Shown here piece by piece: positions 1 through 8,576 of a stretch of DNA of 64,000 nt (position 1 is its first letter; each line of letters opens with the position of its first letter). A program made the translations under genes and the position numbers. The DNA is taken from the NCBI RefSeq assembly GCF_900142325.1, contig NZ_FRAM01000001.1:1488001-1552000 (forward strand). Direction: 5' to 3'. This DNA comes from Epilithonimonas mollis. Its GTDB lineage: Bacteria; Bacteroidota; Bacteroidia; Flavobacteriales; Weeksellaceae. A model generated the notes under the pieces. It was not told where the DNA came from and ran no database searches. It saw nothing but the letters and a program-made list of their open reading frames with translations.

Positions 1-928
1 GATCCACCGCAACATTAGCTTCCTCAAACATCGGTGCCAACTCAAATTGATTTGGAGCAACCTCGTTATGACGTGTTGTTACAGGAATTCCCAATTTCAT
101 ACATTCGATTTCCAATTCCTTCATATAGTTCATTACCCTTGTAGGGATCGAACCAAAATAATGGTCATCCAGCTGCTGTCCTTTTGCTGGAGAATGTCCC
201 AACAAAGTTTTTCCGGTCAAAACCAAATCCGGGCGGGATTGATACAAAGCTGTATCTACCAAGAAATATTCCTGCTCCCAACCCAAAGTCGGAGAAACTT
301 TTGTTACATTTTTATCGAAGTAAGATTTACAAACATCGGTTGCTGCTTCATCAACCGCGTTCAAAGCTCTTAATAATGGTGCTTTATAATCTAAAGTTTC
401 GCCAGTGTAAGAAATAAAAATCGAAGGGATACAAAGCGTAGTTCCCATAATGAAAGCAGGAGAAGTTGGATCCCAAGCAGTATAACCTCTCGCCTCGAAA
501 GTATTTCTGATCCCGCCATTTGGGAAAGAGGAAGCGTCCGGCTCTTGCTGAATCAACATTCCGCCACTAAATCTTTCAATTGCTCTACCTCCTTCGATCG
601 GCGTGAAGAATGAATCATGTTTCTCAGCGGTTGCACCCGTCAAAGGCTGGAACCAGTGTGTATAGTGTGTTGCACCTTTGGATATTGCCCAATCTTTCAT
701 TGCAACAGCTACCTGATCCGCAATGTGTCTCTGGATTTTTGCTCCTTTTTTAATAGCATCCAAAATAGACTGGAACGCTTCTTTCGTCAGGTATTCTCTC
801 ATTGTTTCTTCTGAGAATACATTTTGACAAAACAATTCAGACAGTTTTGCAGGAACTTCTATGAAATTATCTTTTCTGTAATTTCTAAATGGGAGCTCTG
901 CCAGGGCTTTAAATCTTAATGTTGACAT
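1..928 (-). CDS. glnN: Type III glutamine synthetase, 5' part (3' end outside window)
   Basis: This is the first 309 codons of a glutamine synthetase of the GSIII (GlnN) type, which makes glutamine from glutamate, ammonia and ATP in the cytoplasm. Reading the minus strand from the ATG at 928 gives a start [18 protein letters not shown]. Typical GSIII blocks follow: [19 protein letters not shown] near residues 136-154, the metal-binding GWEQEYF near 214, and [15 protein letters not shown] near 283-297, where the window ends. GSIII enzymes are about 700-730 residues, so more than half lies to the left. The gene diverges from the DUF6909-type gene. A -7 box lies 25 bases upstream. No frameshift is seen in the visible part. 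Confidence 0.95.
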   Translation of the reverse strand, partial: MSTLRFKALAELPFRNYRKDNFIEVPAKLSELFCQNVFSEETMREYLTKEAFQSILDAIKKGAKIQRHIADQVAVAMKDWAISKGATHYTHWFQPLTGATAEKHDSFFTPIEGGRAIERFSGGMLIQQEPDASSFPNGGIRNTFEARGYTAWDPTSPAFIMGTTLCIPSIFISYTGETLDYKAPLLRALNAVDEAATDVCKSYFDKNVTKVSPTLGWEQEYFLVDTALYQSRPDLVLTGKTLLGHSPAKGQQLDDHYFGSIPTRVMNYMKELEIECMKLGIPVTTRHNEVAPNQFELAPMFEEANVAVD

Positions 929-952
929 AAAAGTATGTTATTTTTAACGAGG

Positions 953-960
953 CAAATTTA
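953..960 (-). promoter_or_regulatory. -7 box for glnN
   Basis: The minus strand reads TAAATTTG, an exact match to the Bacteroidota -7 consensus TAnnTTTG, with its 3' end 25 bases before the glnN start codon. A possible -33 element (TTTG) lies at 976-979 on the minus strand, with a rather short spacing of 15. Confidence 0.55.
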
Positions 961-1249
961 CAAAAAATATAAATTCAAATTTATTTACCCCTCAAAATTT
1001 ATAGTTATTTTAAATAAAATAAATATAAAAACAAAAAACACCCCCAAATTTGATTGAATATTCAATTAGCTTTAATAAAAAATTGTTTACGGTTTATTAT
1101 CAAAATATGAATGAAAATTATTTTTAGATATTAACGAGAAAGTTTAACTTTAAAAACTATTAAATACTAATAATACCAAATGCAAAAAAACAGTAATAGT
1201 CTGGAATTGAACTAATTAAACAAAAACACATGATTTAAAAATTATTTCA

Positions 1250-1257
1250 TACCTTTG
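1250..1257 (+). promoter_or_regulatory. -7 box for the DUF6909-type gene
   Basis: TACCTTTG matches the consensus TAnnTTTG exactly. Transcription would begin near 1262 and leave a leader of about 20 bases before the ATG at 1283. No clear TTTG -33 element is seen at the expected distance. Confidence 0.6.
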
Positions 1258-1282
1258 CAGACTTTTACAAAAATTTTAATAT

Positions 1283-2950
1283 ATGGCAAATTCAAGAGCA
1301 AGAGAAACCACAGAAGCTATCGAAAGATTATACGTCTCTATGAGACACTTATTCTACAGAGGATTTTTCAAACCTTCTGGAGTGTCGGGGGAATCATTAA
1401 GAAAATTATTGATGGTCATCAATCCCGAAATCTATGGAAGTATGAGCATCCCTAATAAGATAGAACTGGATGGTTTGCTTTATGTTCTTGACCGTCTTCC
1501 GGAAGGCATCGAGGAATGTTCTTTCATCCACCTGACTTCTGACGAAGGTTTCGACAAAGGCAGCTTCGAACCGATCGTTCCTAAGAAAAGACGCAGAAAC
1601 TGCTACAGAATCGATGAACATCAGATGAACATCGAAGTTCTTTTAGGGCGTTCCGAGATCTATGATATCCTTACTCACCTTACATTCCTTTATCTGGAAG
1701 CTGATAAAATCAAAAATATCGGTTTTGATTTAGAAAATGAAGGTCGTCCAAAACGTATCTGGAAAATCATCGAGGAAGTTGCGAAAGGCGAGAAAAAATA
1801 CAGCCGGAAAGAAAAAGAAGTCGCTTTGATTCATCTTTCTTCTTTTCTGGGGAGAACGTTTGATGAAACTTTGAACGCTTATAATAACTTTGGTGACGAC
1901 AAAAACCCGGACCGTTTATTTAAAATTATATATTGGCTTGGACAGATCAGTTTAGAAGATTGGAGGGAGACTAGAGAAAGAGAAATCCATTTTTCAGCGA
2001 TACTTCAGGAACGTGTCGGCCATCACCTTTTCGGAGAAAGATGGGCAAACAAAATCAAAAACATTCTTGTAGAAAACAACCTTCACATGCGTCCGCTTCA
2101 CATCATCAGCGCGAATATGCACTCTGTGAAGAACATGCTTTTCGCCAACGAAGCGCTTAATAAAAAAGCGACAAAAGATGTAGATTATAAGCTATTCGCT
2201 GATATCAGCAACAAAAAAGACCTGCAGGAGAAAATCCTGGAATATGCTGAAAAGCAAGGTATGATCTATATTGACGACAATAGCGGAAGCAATATTGATG
2301 TTCAAATCATTGATCTTGCTAAAACTGAACTAAAAAATTCGGTATTCGCAAATCAAAAATATAAAGGTGATGATGTGATCCTGGTTTTCGATTATGCTTT
2401 CGGGGAACAGGCTTTTGAAGTGATGGACGAATTGCTAAGACCATACGAGGTAAATGGTGAGGTTTATATGATGAAAGTAAAGTCCGTTTCGATAATGGGT
2501 AAAGCCGGAATCTTAACCGGAGGAAAAGGAGACATTATGATTCCGACTTCTCATATCTTCGAAGGAACTGCCGACAATTACGTTTTTGAAAATGCTTTAA
2601 AAGCTACCGATTTTGTAGATGACGAGATCAAATCTTTTGAAGGGCCGATGATTACGGTTCTGGGAACATCGCTCCAAAATAAAGATATCCTTTCCTACTT
2701 TATGACAACGTCTTGGAAAGCCATTGGTCTGGAAATGGAAGGTGCGCATTATCAAAAAGCGATTCAGGTAGCTAGTAAAATCCGTCACCACATTTCACCG
2801 GATTTGTTTGTGATGTATGCCTATTATGCTTCGGATAATCCTTTGGAAACGGGAAGCACACTATCTTCCGGCGGACTTGGATTGACTGGCGTGAAACCAA
2901 CTTATATGATTACGCATAAAATCATCGAGAAAATTCTTGAGAAACAATAA
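1283..2950 (+). CDS. DUF6909 family protein with nucleoside phosphorylase-like C-terminus
   Basis: This is a 555-residue cytoplasmic protein without signal peptide or membrane segments. I recognise it as the Flavobacteriia family DUF6909, whose function is not established. What I see is a two-part protein. The N-terminal part (about residues 1-330) is rich in charged helices. The C-terminal part (about 350-555) resembles the purine nucleoside phosphorylase/nucleosidase fold: a glycine-rich GILTGGKGDIMIPTS segment near 410, GLEMEGAHYQKA near 480 (compare the EME signature of nucleosidases), and YASDNPLE near 515 (compare the catalytic SD). Catalysis on a nucleotide is inference. It stands alone, divergent from glnN, and ends at a strong terminator. 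Confidence 0.8.
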   Translation: MANSRARETTEAIERLYVSMRHLFYRGFFKPSGVSGESLRKLLMVINPEIYGSMSIPNKIELDGLLYVLDRLPEGIEECSFIHLTSDEGFDKGSFEPIVPKKRRRNCYRIDEHQMNIEVLLGRSEIYDILTHLTFLYLEADKIKNIGFDLENEGRPKRIWKIIEEVAKGEKKYSRKEKEVALIHLSSFLGRTFDETLNAYNNFGDDKNPDRLFKIIYWLGQISLEDWRETREREIHFSAILQERVGHHLFGERWANKIKNILVENNLHMRPLHIISANMHSVKNMLFANEALNKKATKDVDYKLFADISNKKDLQEKILEYAEKQGMIYIDDNSGSNIDVQIIDLAKTELKNSVFANQKYKGDDVILVFDYAFGEQAFEVMDELLRPYEVNGEVYMMKVKSVSIMGKAGILTGGKGDIMIPTSHIFEGTADNYVFENALKATDFVDDEIKSFEGPMITVLGTSLQNKDILSYFMTTSWKAIGLEMEGAHYQKAIQVASKIRHHISPDLFVMYAYYASDNPLETGSTLSSGGLGLTGVKPTYMITHKIIEKILEKQ

Positions 2951-2960
2951 AAAATAAAAA

Positions 2961-2983
2961 GCCTCCAAACCGGAGGTTTTTTT
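2961..2983. terminator. Bidirectional terminator between convergent genes
   Basis: CCTCC (2962-2966) pairs with GGAGG (2972-2976). A run of seven T follows on the plus strand and an A-rich tract precedes it, so it can serve both the gene ending at 2950 and the minus-strand gene whose stop overlaps its edge at 2982. Confidence 0.8.
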
Positions 2984-4223
2984 ATATAAAATTCGCAATA
3001 GTATAAATCAGTAAACCAACCAAACCTCCAACGATGGTTCCGTTGATCCGGATAAATTGTAAGTCCTTCCCTACTTCCAGCTCCAGTTTCCGGCTGAGTT
3101 CTTTACCTTCCCAATTACCGACAGTTGTACTGATGAGTTCGCTAAAATTCTGAGTGTTTTTCAGAATGTATTTATAAGCAGTTAATCTAACCCAATTATC
3201 AATCCGGTTTTGGAAATGTTCATCATTTTGCAGGTTTGAAACAAATTCATCAATGTTTTTTTTAACATAAGATTTCAGTTTAGAATCTTCTTGAGACAAT
3301 TCTTTTATTAATGAGGATTTCAGAGATTGCCAAATGTCAGATGAATATTGTTTGATCTTTTCACTTTGTAGAAAATCGGATTTTATAGAATTAAATTCCT
3401 CTTCCCATTTTGGTTCATCTTTCAGTTCTTGCGAAAAATCCAGGATTTTATTCGTGATTTCTGCTCGTAATGGATGGCTAAGATCTTCTTCAACTTCAAG
3501 AAAATAATCACTTAACCCTTTCGTAATTTTCTCAGCAATTTTATGATCCACAGATTTCGGAATCAAAAAAAAGCTTTCTTTTTTCACCCTCTCAGAAACC
3601 ATTTGATGGTTTTGCAGAATATAGTTTTTAATCTGAGAACTAAGATTGGTAATGATTTTCTGATGGTCATTTTTATTGAGAAGGTATTCGATTCCATTTC
3701 CGATGACCGAATTTAATCTGATGGAATCAGTCATTTCTTCTGCTTTATTAGAAATGAAGTTCACAACAGATTCATCATCCAGTTTATTAAGGATATCTTT
3801 TAGAATTGATGATAATTCATTAATCAAAACATGTTGATTTTTATCTTTTGAAAGCCAGTCGCCAACATAAGCCGAAATTTTTAGTTTCTCAATATATGGC
3901 CTGATATTCTGTGGAGAAAGAAAATTATCAACCACAAAATTCCCGAGATTATCTCCGATTTTTTCTTTAGAATTTTCAATCAGGTTAGTATGAGGGATTT
4001 TTAGTCCTAACGGATAATTAAATAGAGCAGTCACCGCAAACCAATCTGCCAGTGCGCCAACCATCGCCGCTTCCGAGAATGCACGGATGTAACCGATCCA
4101 ATGGGAGTTATTCTCTTTTTGCAAAATTGTCATCAATATGAAAATCACAGCCATCAGAATAAACAATCCTGTTGCAAGACTTTTATAACGTGTAAGCTGC
4201 TTTTGTTTCAAATCATCATTCAT
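2982..4223 (-). CDS. DUF445 family membrane protein
   Basis: This 413-residue protein matches the DUF445 (YjiN/YheB-like) family. The N-terminal part carries a hydrophobic segment (about residues 15-33) followed by the family block SEAAMVGALADWFAVTALF and a conserved segment around residues 75-110. The long middle is helical and charged. A second hydrophobic segment closes the protein (about 392-412, GTIVGGLVGLLIYTIANFI). The layout suggests an inner-membrane protein with two anchors and a large soluble domain. The function of the family is unknown. The start ATG at 4223 is preceded by a good -7 box. Confidence 0.85.
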   Translation of the reverse strand: MNDDLKQKQLTRYKSLATGLFILMAVIFILMTILQKENNSHWIGYIRAFSEAAMVGALADWFAVTALFNYPLGLKIPHTNLIENSKEKIGDNLGNFVVDNFLSPQNIRPYIEKLKISAYVGDWLSKDKNQHVLINELSSILKDILNKLDDESVVNFISNKAEEMTDSIRLNSVIGNGIEYLLNKNDHQKIITNLSSQIKNYILQNHQMVSERVKKESFFLIPKSVDHKIAEKITKGLSDYFLEVEEDLSHPLRAEITNKILDFSQELKDEPKWEEEFNSIKSDFLQSEKIKQYSSDIWQSLKSSLIKELSQEDSKLKSYVKKNIDEFVSNLQNDEHFQNRIDNWVRLTAYKYILKNTQNFSELISTTVGNWEGKELSRKLELEVGKDLQFIRINGTIVGGLVGLLIYTIANFI

Positions 4224-4252
4224 AAGCCGTAAAATTCGAAAATCATTCCAAA

Positions 4253-4260
4253 CAAATTTA
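4253..4260 (-). promoter_or_regulatory. -7 box for the DUF445 gene
   Basis: On the minus strand this reads TAAATTTG, an exact TAnnTTTG match, ending 29 bases before the ATG at 4223. Confidence 0.5.
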
Positions 4261-4304
4261 TTACAATTTGATTAATTTAAATATTTTTACATCAAATTAT
4301 CCGA

Positions 4305-5450
4305 ATGCTGAAAAAACCACTGAATATTTTTTTGATGATTATAGCCGGCATTATATTGCTTGCTTACATCACCGGTTATAATTACCTTTTTCGTGGTGTA
4401 AGATTAACCTATCTTCGTGGTGAAACCAGCTCTACAATTGACGACGGCGTATATTTTTCCTCAAAAATAATTTCTAAAGGAGCATCCAAACCTTGGCCAG
4501 TGTCCATTAACTACAATAAGCAAAAACTCTCTTCTGAACTGGAAAACCATCTGAAAGAAACAGAAACCGTTTCTTTTCTGGTGATCAGGCACGGAAAGAT
4601 CCTGCAGGAGCATTATTGGGATAATTATAATAAAACGAAAGAAAGCAATTCATTTTCCATAGCAAAAACCATAACCGTAATCCTGTTGGGAAAAGCAATT
4701 GATGACGGAAGAATAAAAGGCATAGATCAGGCTTTTTCAGACTTCTATCCGGAGTTCTCTTATAATCAATTTGGGAAAAACCTGACATTAAAAAATCTTG
4801 CGGCTATGGAAGCCGGACTGGATTGGAAAGAAGATTACAAAGATCCTTTCGGGTCAAATGCGAAGCTTTATTACGGATTTTCTCTTGCAGATATTATTTT
4901 CAATAGCAGGCTGAAACAAAATCCAGGCGAAAAATTTGAATACCAAAGCGGTGCAACTCAATTGTTGGGATTTGCAATAGGCAAAGCCACAGGCACATCT
5001 CTGTCGGCATATGCGTCGGCAAAACTCTGGAAACCACTCGGCATGGAACAGAATGCAGAATGGACAACTGATGATACGGGCATCGAAAAAGCCTTTTGCT
5101 GTATCCAGTCGAATGCAAGGGATTTTGCAAAAATCGGCTCTTTGCTTATGAATAAAGGAAAATTTGAAAATGCGCCTTTACTTAATGAGTATTTCGTAAA
5201 CCAAATGACAACACCCTCGGAACATTCAGACGGTGTATATGGACTGGGACTCTGGATCAATAATGACTATAAAATCCCTCATTATTACATGTATGGCCTT
5301 CATGGGCAATTTGTGATTATGATCCCGGAATATGATATGATTATTGTAAGGTTTGGGAACAAGGAAAATCATGAAAAAGATTCAAAAAACCGTCCGAAAG
5401 CTGTTGAATTCTACATCAATGAAGTTTTGAAAACTACAGGTAAAAACTAA
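4305..5450 (+). CDS. Serine hydrolase of the beta-lactamase (class C-like) superfamily
   Basis: This is a 381-residue membrane-anchored serine hydrolase. Residues 8-28 form one hydrophobic segment that probably keeps the enzyme on the periplasmic side. The active-site SxxK motif is SIAK (about residues 117-120). The second motif, usually YxN or YxS, is YQS in EYQSGATQLLG (about 213). The third, normally KTG or HxG, is HGQ in YGLHGQF (about 333). Together these resemble the esterase/6-aminohexanoate-dimer-hydrolase branch rather than true beta-lactamases, so antibiotic resistance should not be assumed. The substrate is unknown. Its stop codon overlaps that of the convergent TetR gene, so no intrinsic terminator fits between them. 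Confidence 0.85.
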   Translation: MLKKPLNIFLMIIAGIILLAYITGYNYLFRGVRLTYLRGETSSTIDDGVYFSSKIISKGASKPWPVSINYNKQKLSSELENHLKETETVSFLVIRHGKILQEHYWDNYNKTKESNSFSIAKTITVILLGKAIDDGRIKGIDQAFSDFYPEFSYNQFGKNLTLKNLAAMEAGLDWKEDYKDPFGSNAKLYYGFSLADIIFNSRLKQNPGEKFEYQSGATQLLGFAIGKATGTSLSAYASAKLWKPLGMEQNAEWTTDDTGIEKAFCCIQSNARDFAKIGSLLMNKGKFENAPLLNEYFVNQMTTPSEHSDGVYGLGLWINNDYKIPHYYMYGLHGQFVIMIPEYDMIIVRFGNKENHEKDSKNRPKAVEFYINEVLKTTGKN

Positions 5451-6076
5451 TCTGCATCATAATCCAACAATGCAAAAACACTAAGCAAAGTACTGTTTTT
5501 CAGCTTCTGTTCAGCCTCTTTCATATATTGTGCATCCGTATTGGCAGGAACATAAAGCTGATAAAAATTTTTATTTCTGATAACGAATAAAGTCGATCCA
5601 ATGATCATTGTCAGAATATCTTCAGACTTCGGTGCATTATGGAAAACGCCCGAAACAATACCTCTTTTCGTAATCTCATCCAGCCTGCTGACACAGGTCT
5701 GATAAAATTCCAGAAGATCATCTTTCACGTTGTCCAGAGATCGCATCTCCTGTGTCACAAAGCCATGGAAATAGCTGTATTTAAAAAGAAGACTGATCAC
5801 ATAATTCACGATTTCTTTCATCTGCATCTCCGGTTTCCCTTCTTTTATAGTGTGGGCAAATTCAGAAAAACTCTCTTTCGTACGCTGGACACGATATTGA
5901 TAGAGATAGGACATCATTTTTTCTTTCGATCCGAAATAGTATGAGATCATTGCCACATTGATGTTGGCTTTTGAACAAATGTCTCGCACGGACGTCCCTT
6001 CGAAACCTTTTTTGGCAATTAGTTCCTCGGCGACATCAAGGATTTTTATTTGTTTATCAGTAAATTTTTTTCTCAT
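5447..6076 (-). CDS. TetR/AcrR family transcriptional regulator
   Basis: From the ATG at 6076 the protein is 209 residues and begins MRKKFTDKQIKILDVAEELI. The N-terminal helix-turn-helix of TetR regulators follows (GTSVRDICSKANINVAMISYYFGSKEKMM, residues about 27-55 with the YYFGSKE signature). The C-terminal ligand-binding part is variable and gives no clue to the effector. An upstream in-frame ATG at 6121 would add 15 residues, but TetR proteins normally begin about ten residues before the first helix, so I prefer 6076. The regulated gene may be the convergent serine hydrolase or the protein itself; this is only inference. Confidence 0.85.
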   Translation of the reverse strand: MRKKFTDKQIKILDVAEELIAKKGFEGTSVRDICSKANINVAMISYYFGSKEKMMSYLYQYRVQRTKESFSEFAHTIKEGKPEMQMKEIVNYVISLLFKYSYFHGFVTQEMRSLDNVKDDLLEFYQTCVSRLDEITKRGIVSGVFHNAPKSEDILTMIIGSTLFVIRNKNFYQLYVPANTDAQYMKEAEQKLKNSTLLSVFALLDYDAD

Positions 6077-6153
6077 TCTTCCGAAAAGATTTAGCGTAAA
6101 ATTAAACTTATTTTTCATCAATTACAATAGGCAATAATTTCTGTCCAAATCTC

Positions 6154-6161
6154 TATCTTTG
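6154..6161 (+). promoter_or_regulatory. -7 box touching the tatD-like start codon
   Basis: TATCTTTG fits TAnnTTTG exactly and ends only three bases before the ATG at 6165. The transcript would start at or very near the start codon, giving a leaderless or nearly leaderless mRNA. Confidence 0.6.
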
Positions 6162-6164
6162 GCT

Positions 6165-6788
6165 ATGGATTTTTTGGATTTTCATCATCATAAACCTAGT
6201 CAGCCAGGCATTTATAATCTCAATCTCAATGAAGAAATTCCGCAATGGAAATTCTCAGCCGGGCTGCATCCGAAGGACATTACGGAAAACTGGAAATCCG
6301 ATTTTGAAAGAATCAAAAATATATCTCAGTCGTATAATTGTCTCGCAATCGGCGAATGTGGTTTGGACGCAATGATCCCTATAGACGAAAGTCTTCAAAA
6401 TGAGATCTTTCAACATCATATATCATGGGCAGAAGACATCAAAAAGCCAGTTATTGTTCATTGTGTACGAAGATTTTCGCAGCTTCTCCATTACAAAAGA
6501 GCAAAAGTGCCATTCATCATTCACGGATTCAACAAGAAAGAAAATGTTGCAAAAGAACTTTTACAGGCCGGCTTTTTCCTGAGTTTTGGAAAAGCAGCAT
6601 CAGATCACTTATCTTTGCAGCAAATTATTAAAGATTTTCCTGTTCATAAGATGTTTCTGGAAAGCGATGATACAGATTTTGATATTGCGGAACTGTATGA
6701 AAAAGTTTCTGCAATCAAGTCTATGTCTTTGGAAAATCTGAAAATGCAGATGTGGGAGAATCTGGAAAATGTGATTAATTATGGATAA
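6165..6788 (+). CDS. TatD family metal-dependent hydrolase
   Basis: This is a compact TatD-type (beta/alpha)8 metallohydrolase of 207 residues; E. coli TatD is about 260. Metal-ligand motifs are visible in order: DFHHHK (residues 5-10), GECGLD (63-68), HC (about 100), HGF (about 120) and ESDD (about 166). TatD proteins act as DNases or 3'-end repair nucleases, but the true substrate of this short form is uncertain. I chose ATG 6165 over the in-frame TTG at 6159 because the -7 box covers that TTG. The gene overlaps tcdA by eight bases, so the two are translationally coupled and likely share an operon with rnpA. Confidence 0.85.
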   Translation: MDFLDFHHHKPSQPGIYNLNLNEEIPQWKFSAGLHPKDITENWKSDFERIKNISQSYNCLAIGECGLDAMIPIDESLQNEIFQHHISWAEDIKKPVIVHCVRRFSQLLHYKRAKVPFIIHGFNKKENVAKELLQAGFFLSFGKAASDHLSLQQIIKDFPVHKMFLESDDTDFDIAELYEKVSAIKSMSLENLKMQMWENLENVINYG

Positions 6789-7506
6789 ATTTTGGTTGGA
6801 ACGCACCGAATTACTGATAAAAAATGAAGGTATTGAAAAACTGCAAAACGCCAAAGTTTTAGTAGTCGGACTGGGCGGTGTCGGTTCTTTTGCAGCAGAA
6901 TTTTTGGCCCGGGCGGGTATTGGATCTATGATTATTGCAGATGGCGATATTGTAGATATTACCAATATCAACCGGCAGTTGCCTGCACTTCATTCCACAA
7001 TCGGTCAACATAAAGTTGAGTTGGTTGGAGACAGGCTTATGGACATCAATCCTAATCTTAAACTCACCAGGATCAATGAATTTCTGGAAGCAGAAAGAAT
7101 GAACGAATTGATAAAATCAGAAAAATTCGATTATGTTCTGGACTGCATCGATTCCCTGACTCCAAAATTGGCATTGATGATAAGCTGTCGCAGAAACAAG
7201 GTAAAATTAGTTTCATCCATGGGTGCCGGCGGAAAAACGGATCCCAGTAAAGTGATGGTTCGCGATCTTCATAAAACCAGAGATTGCCTGCTCGCCAGAC
7301 AGGTAAGAAAGCGGCTGAAAAAAGAAAAAATCAATAAAGGTTTCCGATGTGTTTTTTCAACTGAAGTGCAGGACGAAAACAGCCTGAAAATGACCGATGG
7401 AACCAACTTCAAACGTTCTTTCTATGGCACAGTCAGTTTTATCCCTGCTATATTTGGGCTTTATGCAGCGGCTGAAGTTATCAATTACTTAACCGGAAGA
7501 AAATAA
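6781..7506 (+). CDS. tcdA: tRNA threonylcarbamoyladenosine dehydratase (ThiF/E1-like)
   Basis: This 241-residue cytoplasmic enzyme belongs to the TcdA (CsdL/YgdL) branch of the ThiF/MoeB family. It converts t6A at position 37 of ANN-decoding tRNAs to the cyclic ct6A form using ATP. The nucleotide-binding loop GLGGVGSFAAEFLARAGIG lies at about residues 30-48, the D-D-INRQLPA motif that follows is typical of TcdA, and the DCIDSLTPK segment is near 120. It is a little shorter than E. coli TcdA (268 residues). It overlaps the tatD-like gene and lies four bases before rnpA, which suggests one operon devoted partly to tRNA maturation. Confidence 0.9.
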   Translation: MDKFWLERTELLIKNEGIEKLQNAKVLVVGLGGVGSFAAEFLARAGIGSMIIADGDIVDITNINRQLPALHSTIGQHKVELVGDRLMDINPNLKLTRINEFLEAERMNELIKSEKFDYVLDCIDSLTPKLALMISCRRNKVKLVSSMGAGGKTDPSKVMVRDLHKTRDCLLARQVRKRLKKEKINKGFRCVFSTEVQDENSLKMTDGTNFKRSFYGTVSFIPAIFGLYAAAEVINYLTGRK

Positions 7507-7510
7507 TAAT

Positions 7511-7882
7511 TTGAAAAAAAACGGATATCCAACCCAGGAAAAGCTTAAAAAAAAATCAGAAATTGACCTTTTATTTAAAAAAGGCAAATGGATATCTGTT
7601 GATAATCTGAGAATCATCTATCTCCACTCTTCCGAAAAAATGCCGATAGAGTCTCACAAAATCGGTGTCTCTGTTTCTAAGAAATTCTTCAAACGGGCCG
7701 TTGACAGAAATAGAATAAAACGCTTACTACGAGAATGTTACAGATTAAATAAAGCACTTTACCAGGAAGCATTCGGAGAAAAATCTATTGCCATGCTTTT
7801 CTGGGTTTCAAAAGATTTGCCGGAACATAATTCCATCGTTGAAAACCAGTTTCTAAATCTCTGTAAAAAGAAAATGGGATAA
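7511..7882 (+). CDS. rnpA: Ribonuclease P protein component
   Basis: This is the small basic protein subunit of RNase P (123 residues), which helps the RNA subunit remove 5' leaders from pre-tRNAs. The family signature, with its RNR motif, is FFKRAVDRNRIKRLLRECYR at about residues 57-76. The N-terminal aromatic/basic patch (KKKSEIDLLFKKGKW) is also typical. The only start compatible with a full-length protein is the TTG at 7511; the next in-frame ATG would remove the first third. It follows tcdA by four bases. Here rnpA is not next to rpmH or yidC, at least on the visible side. Confidence 0.95.
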   Translation: MKKNGYPTQEKLKKKSEIDLLFKKGKWISVDNLRIIYLHSSEKMPIESHKIGVSVSKKFFKRAVDRNRIKRLLRECYRLNKALYQEAFGEKSIAMLFWVSKDLPEHNSIVENQFLNLCKKKMG

Positions 7883-7925
7883 TATCTTTTTTTAATTTGT
7901 AATTTTAATTTCAAATAAATTACAG

Positions 7926-8519
7926 ATGAGCGATATTTTACCTTACGTCCTTAGCGCATTTATCGGAGTTGGTTTGGCGGCCGCTTCCGGTTTCAGGGTA
8001 TTTTTACCGATGTTTGCTGTCAGCCTGGCTTCGTATCTTGGCTGGATTCCGATGTCGGATAACTTTGAATGGCTATCCGGTCTTCCCACATTGATTACAA
8101 CCGGAGTTGCAACTGTAATTGAAATCGCAGCATATTACATTCCTGTAGTTGATAATTTTTTGGATACCATTACAATTCCGTTGGCAACTATAGCCGGTTC
8201 TATTCTGTTTGCGAGTCAGTTTATGGAACTGGATACATTTCCGCAATGGGCATTGGCGTTGATTGCAGGTGGCGGAACAGCAGCAACCATCGCATCAGGA
8301 TTTGCAGGAACACGAGCTGCCTCGACAACTACAACTGCAGGAATTGGAAATCACCTTGTGGCTACCACAGAAACTGCGGGTGCCGGTTTGATGTCTGTTC
8401 TTTCTATTTTTCTGCCTGTTATTGCTTTTATTTTTGCAATTATATTAATCGTTCTTGTTTTATTTTTTGGTCGGAAACTTTGGAAAAAGATGAAAACATA
8501 TAATTCTGGCATTTTCTGA
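7926..8519 (+). CDS. DUF4126 domain membrane protein
   Basis: This 197-residue integral membrane protein matches DUF4126. It has about five hydrophobic segments: residues 4-35 (rich in Gly/Ala, IGVGLAAASGFRVFLPMF), 55-75, 85-105, 110-135 and a long one at 155-185, followed by a short basic tail. The segment GFAGTRAASTTTTAGIGNHL is characteristic of the family. Function is unknown. It follows rnpA by 43 bases and is closed by a strong terminator, so it may be the last gene of the tatD-tcdA-rnpA run. Confidence 0.85.
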   Translation: MSDILPYVLSAFIGVGLAAASGFRVFLPMFAVSLASYLGWIPMSDNFEWLSGLPTLITTGVATVIEIAAYYIPVVDNFLDTITIPLATIAGSILFASQFMELDTFPQWALALIAGGGTAATIASGFAGTRAASTTTTAGIGNHLVATTETAGAGLMSVLSIFLPVIAFIFAIILIVLVLFFGRKLWKKMKTYNSGIF

Positions 8520-8525
8520 AATAAA

Positions 8526-8550
8526 AAATCCCGCTGTTGCGGGATTTTTT
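8526..8550. terminator. Terminator after the DUF4126 gene
   Basis: AAATCCCGC (8526-8534) pairs perfectly with GCGGGATTT (8539-8547) around a TGTT loop, with T-rich and A-rich flanks. It can also stop the minus-strand transcript of the DUF5689 gene ending at 8577. Confidence 0.85.
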
Positions 8551-8576
8551 GATTATTTATTTATCTATTTATAAGA

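Larger units (their letters stand above)
929..1282. other. Divergent AT-rich regulatory region between glnN and the DUF6909-type gene
   Basis: This 354-base gap is very AT-rich and holds no open reading frame I can support. It contains the glnN -7 box near its left end and the -7 box of the rightward gene at 1250-1257. The middle (about 990-1200) has A/T runs but no clear inverted repeat or terminator, so it probably holds only regulator binding sites that I cannot identify. Confidence 0.6.

Noticed and set aside
4305-5450. The serine hydrolase as a beta-lactamase resistance gene
   Set aside because: The second and third motifs fit the esterase branch (YQS, HGQ) and there is no ampR-like neighbour.
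6077-6121. An upstream ATG for the TetR regulator
   Set aside because: It would add 15 residues before the usual N-terminus of the family; kept only as an alternative.
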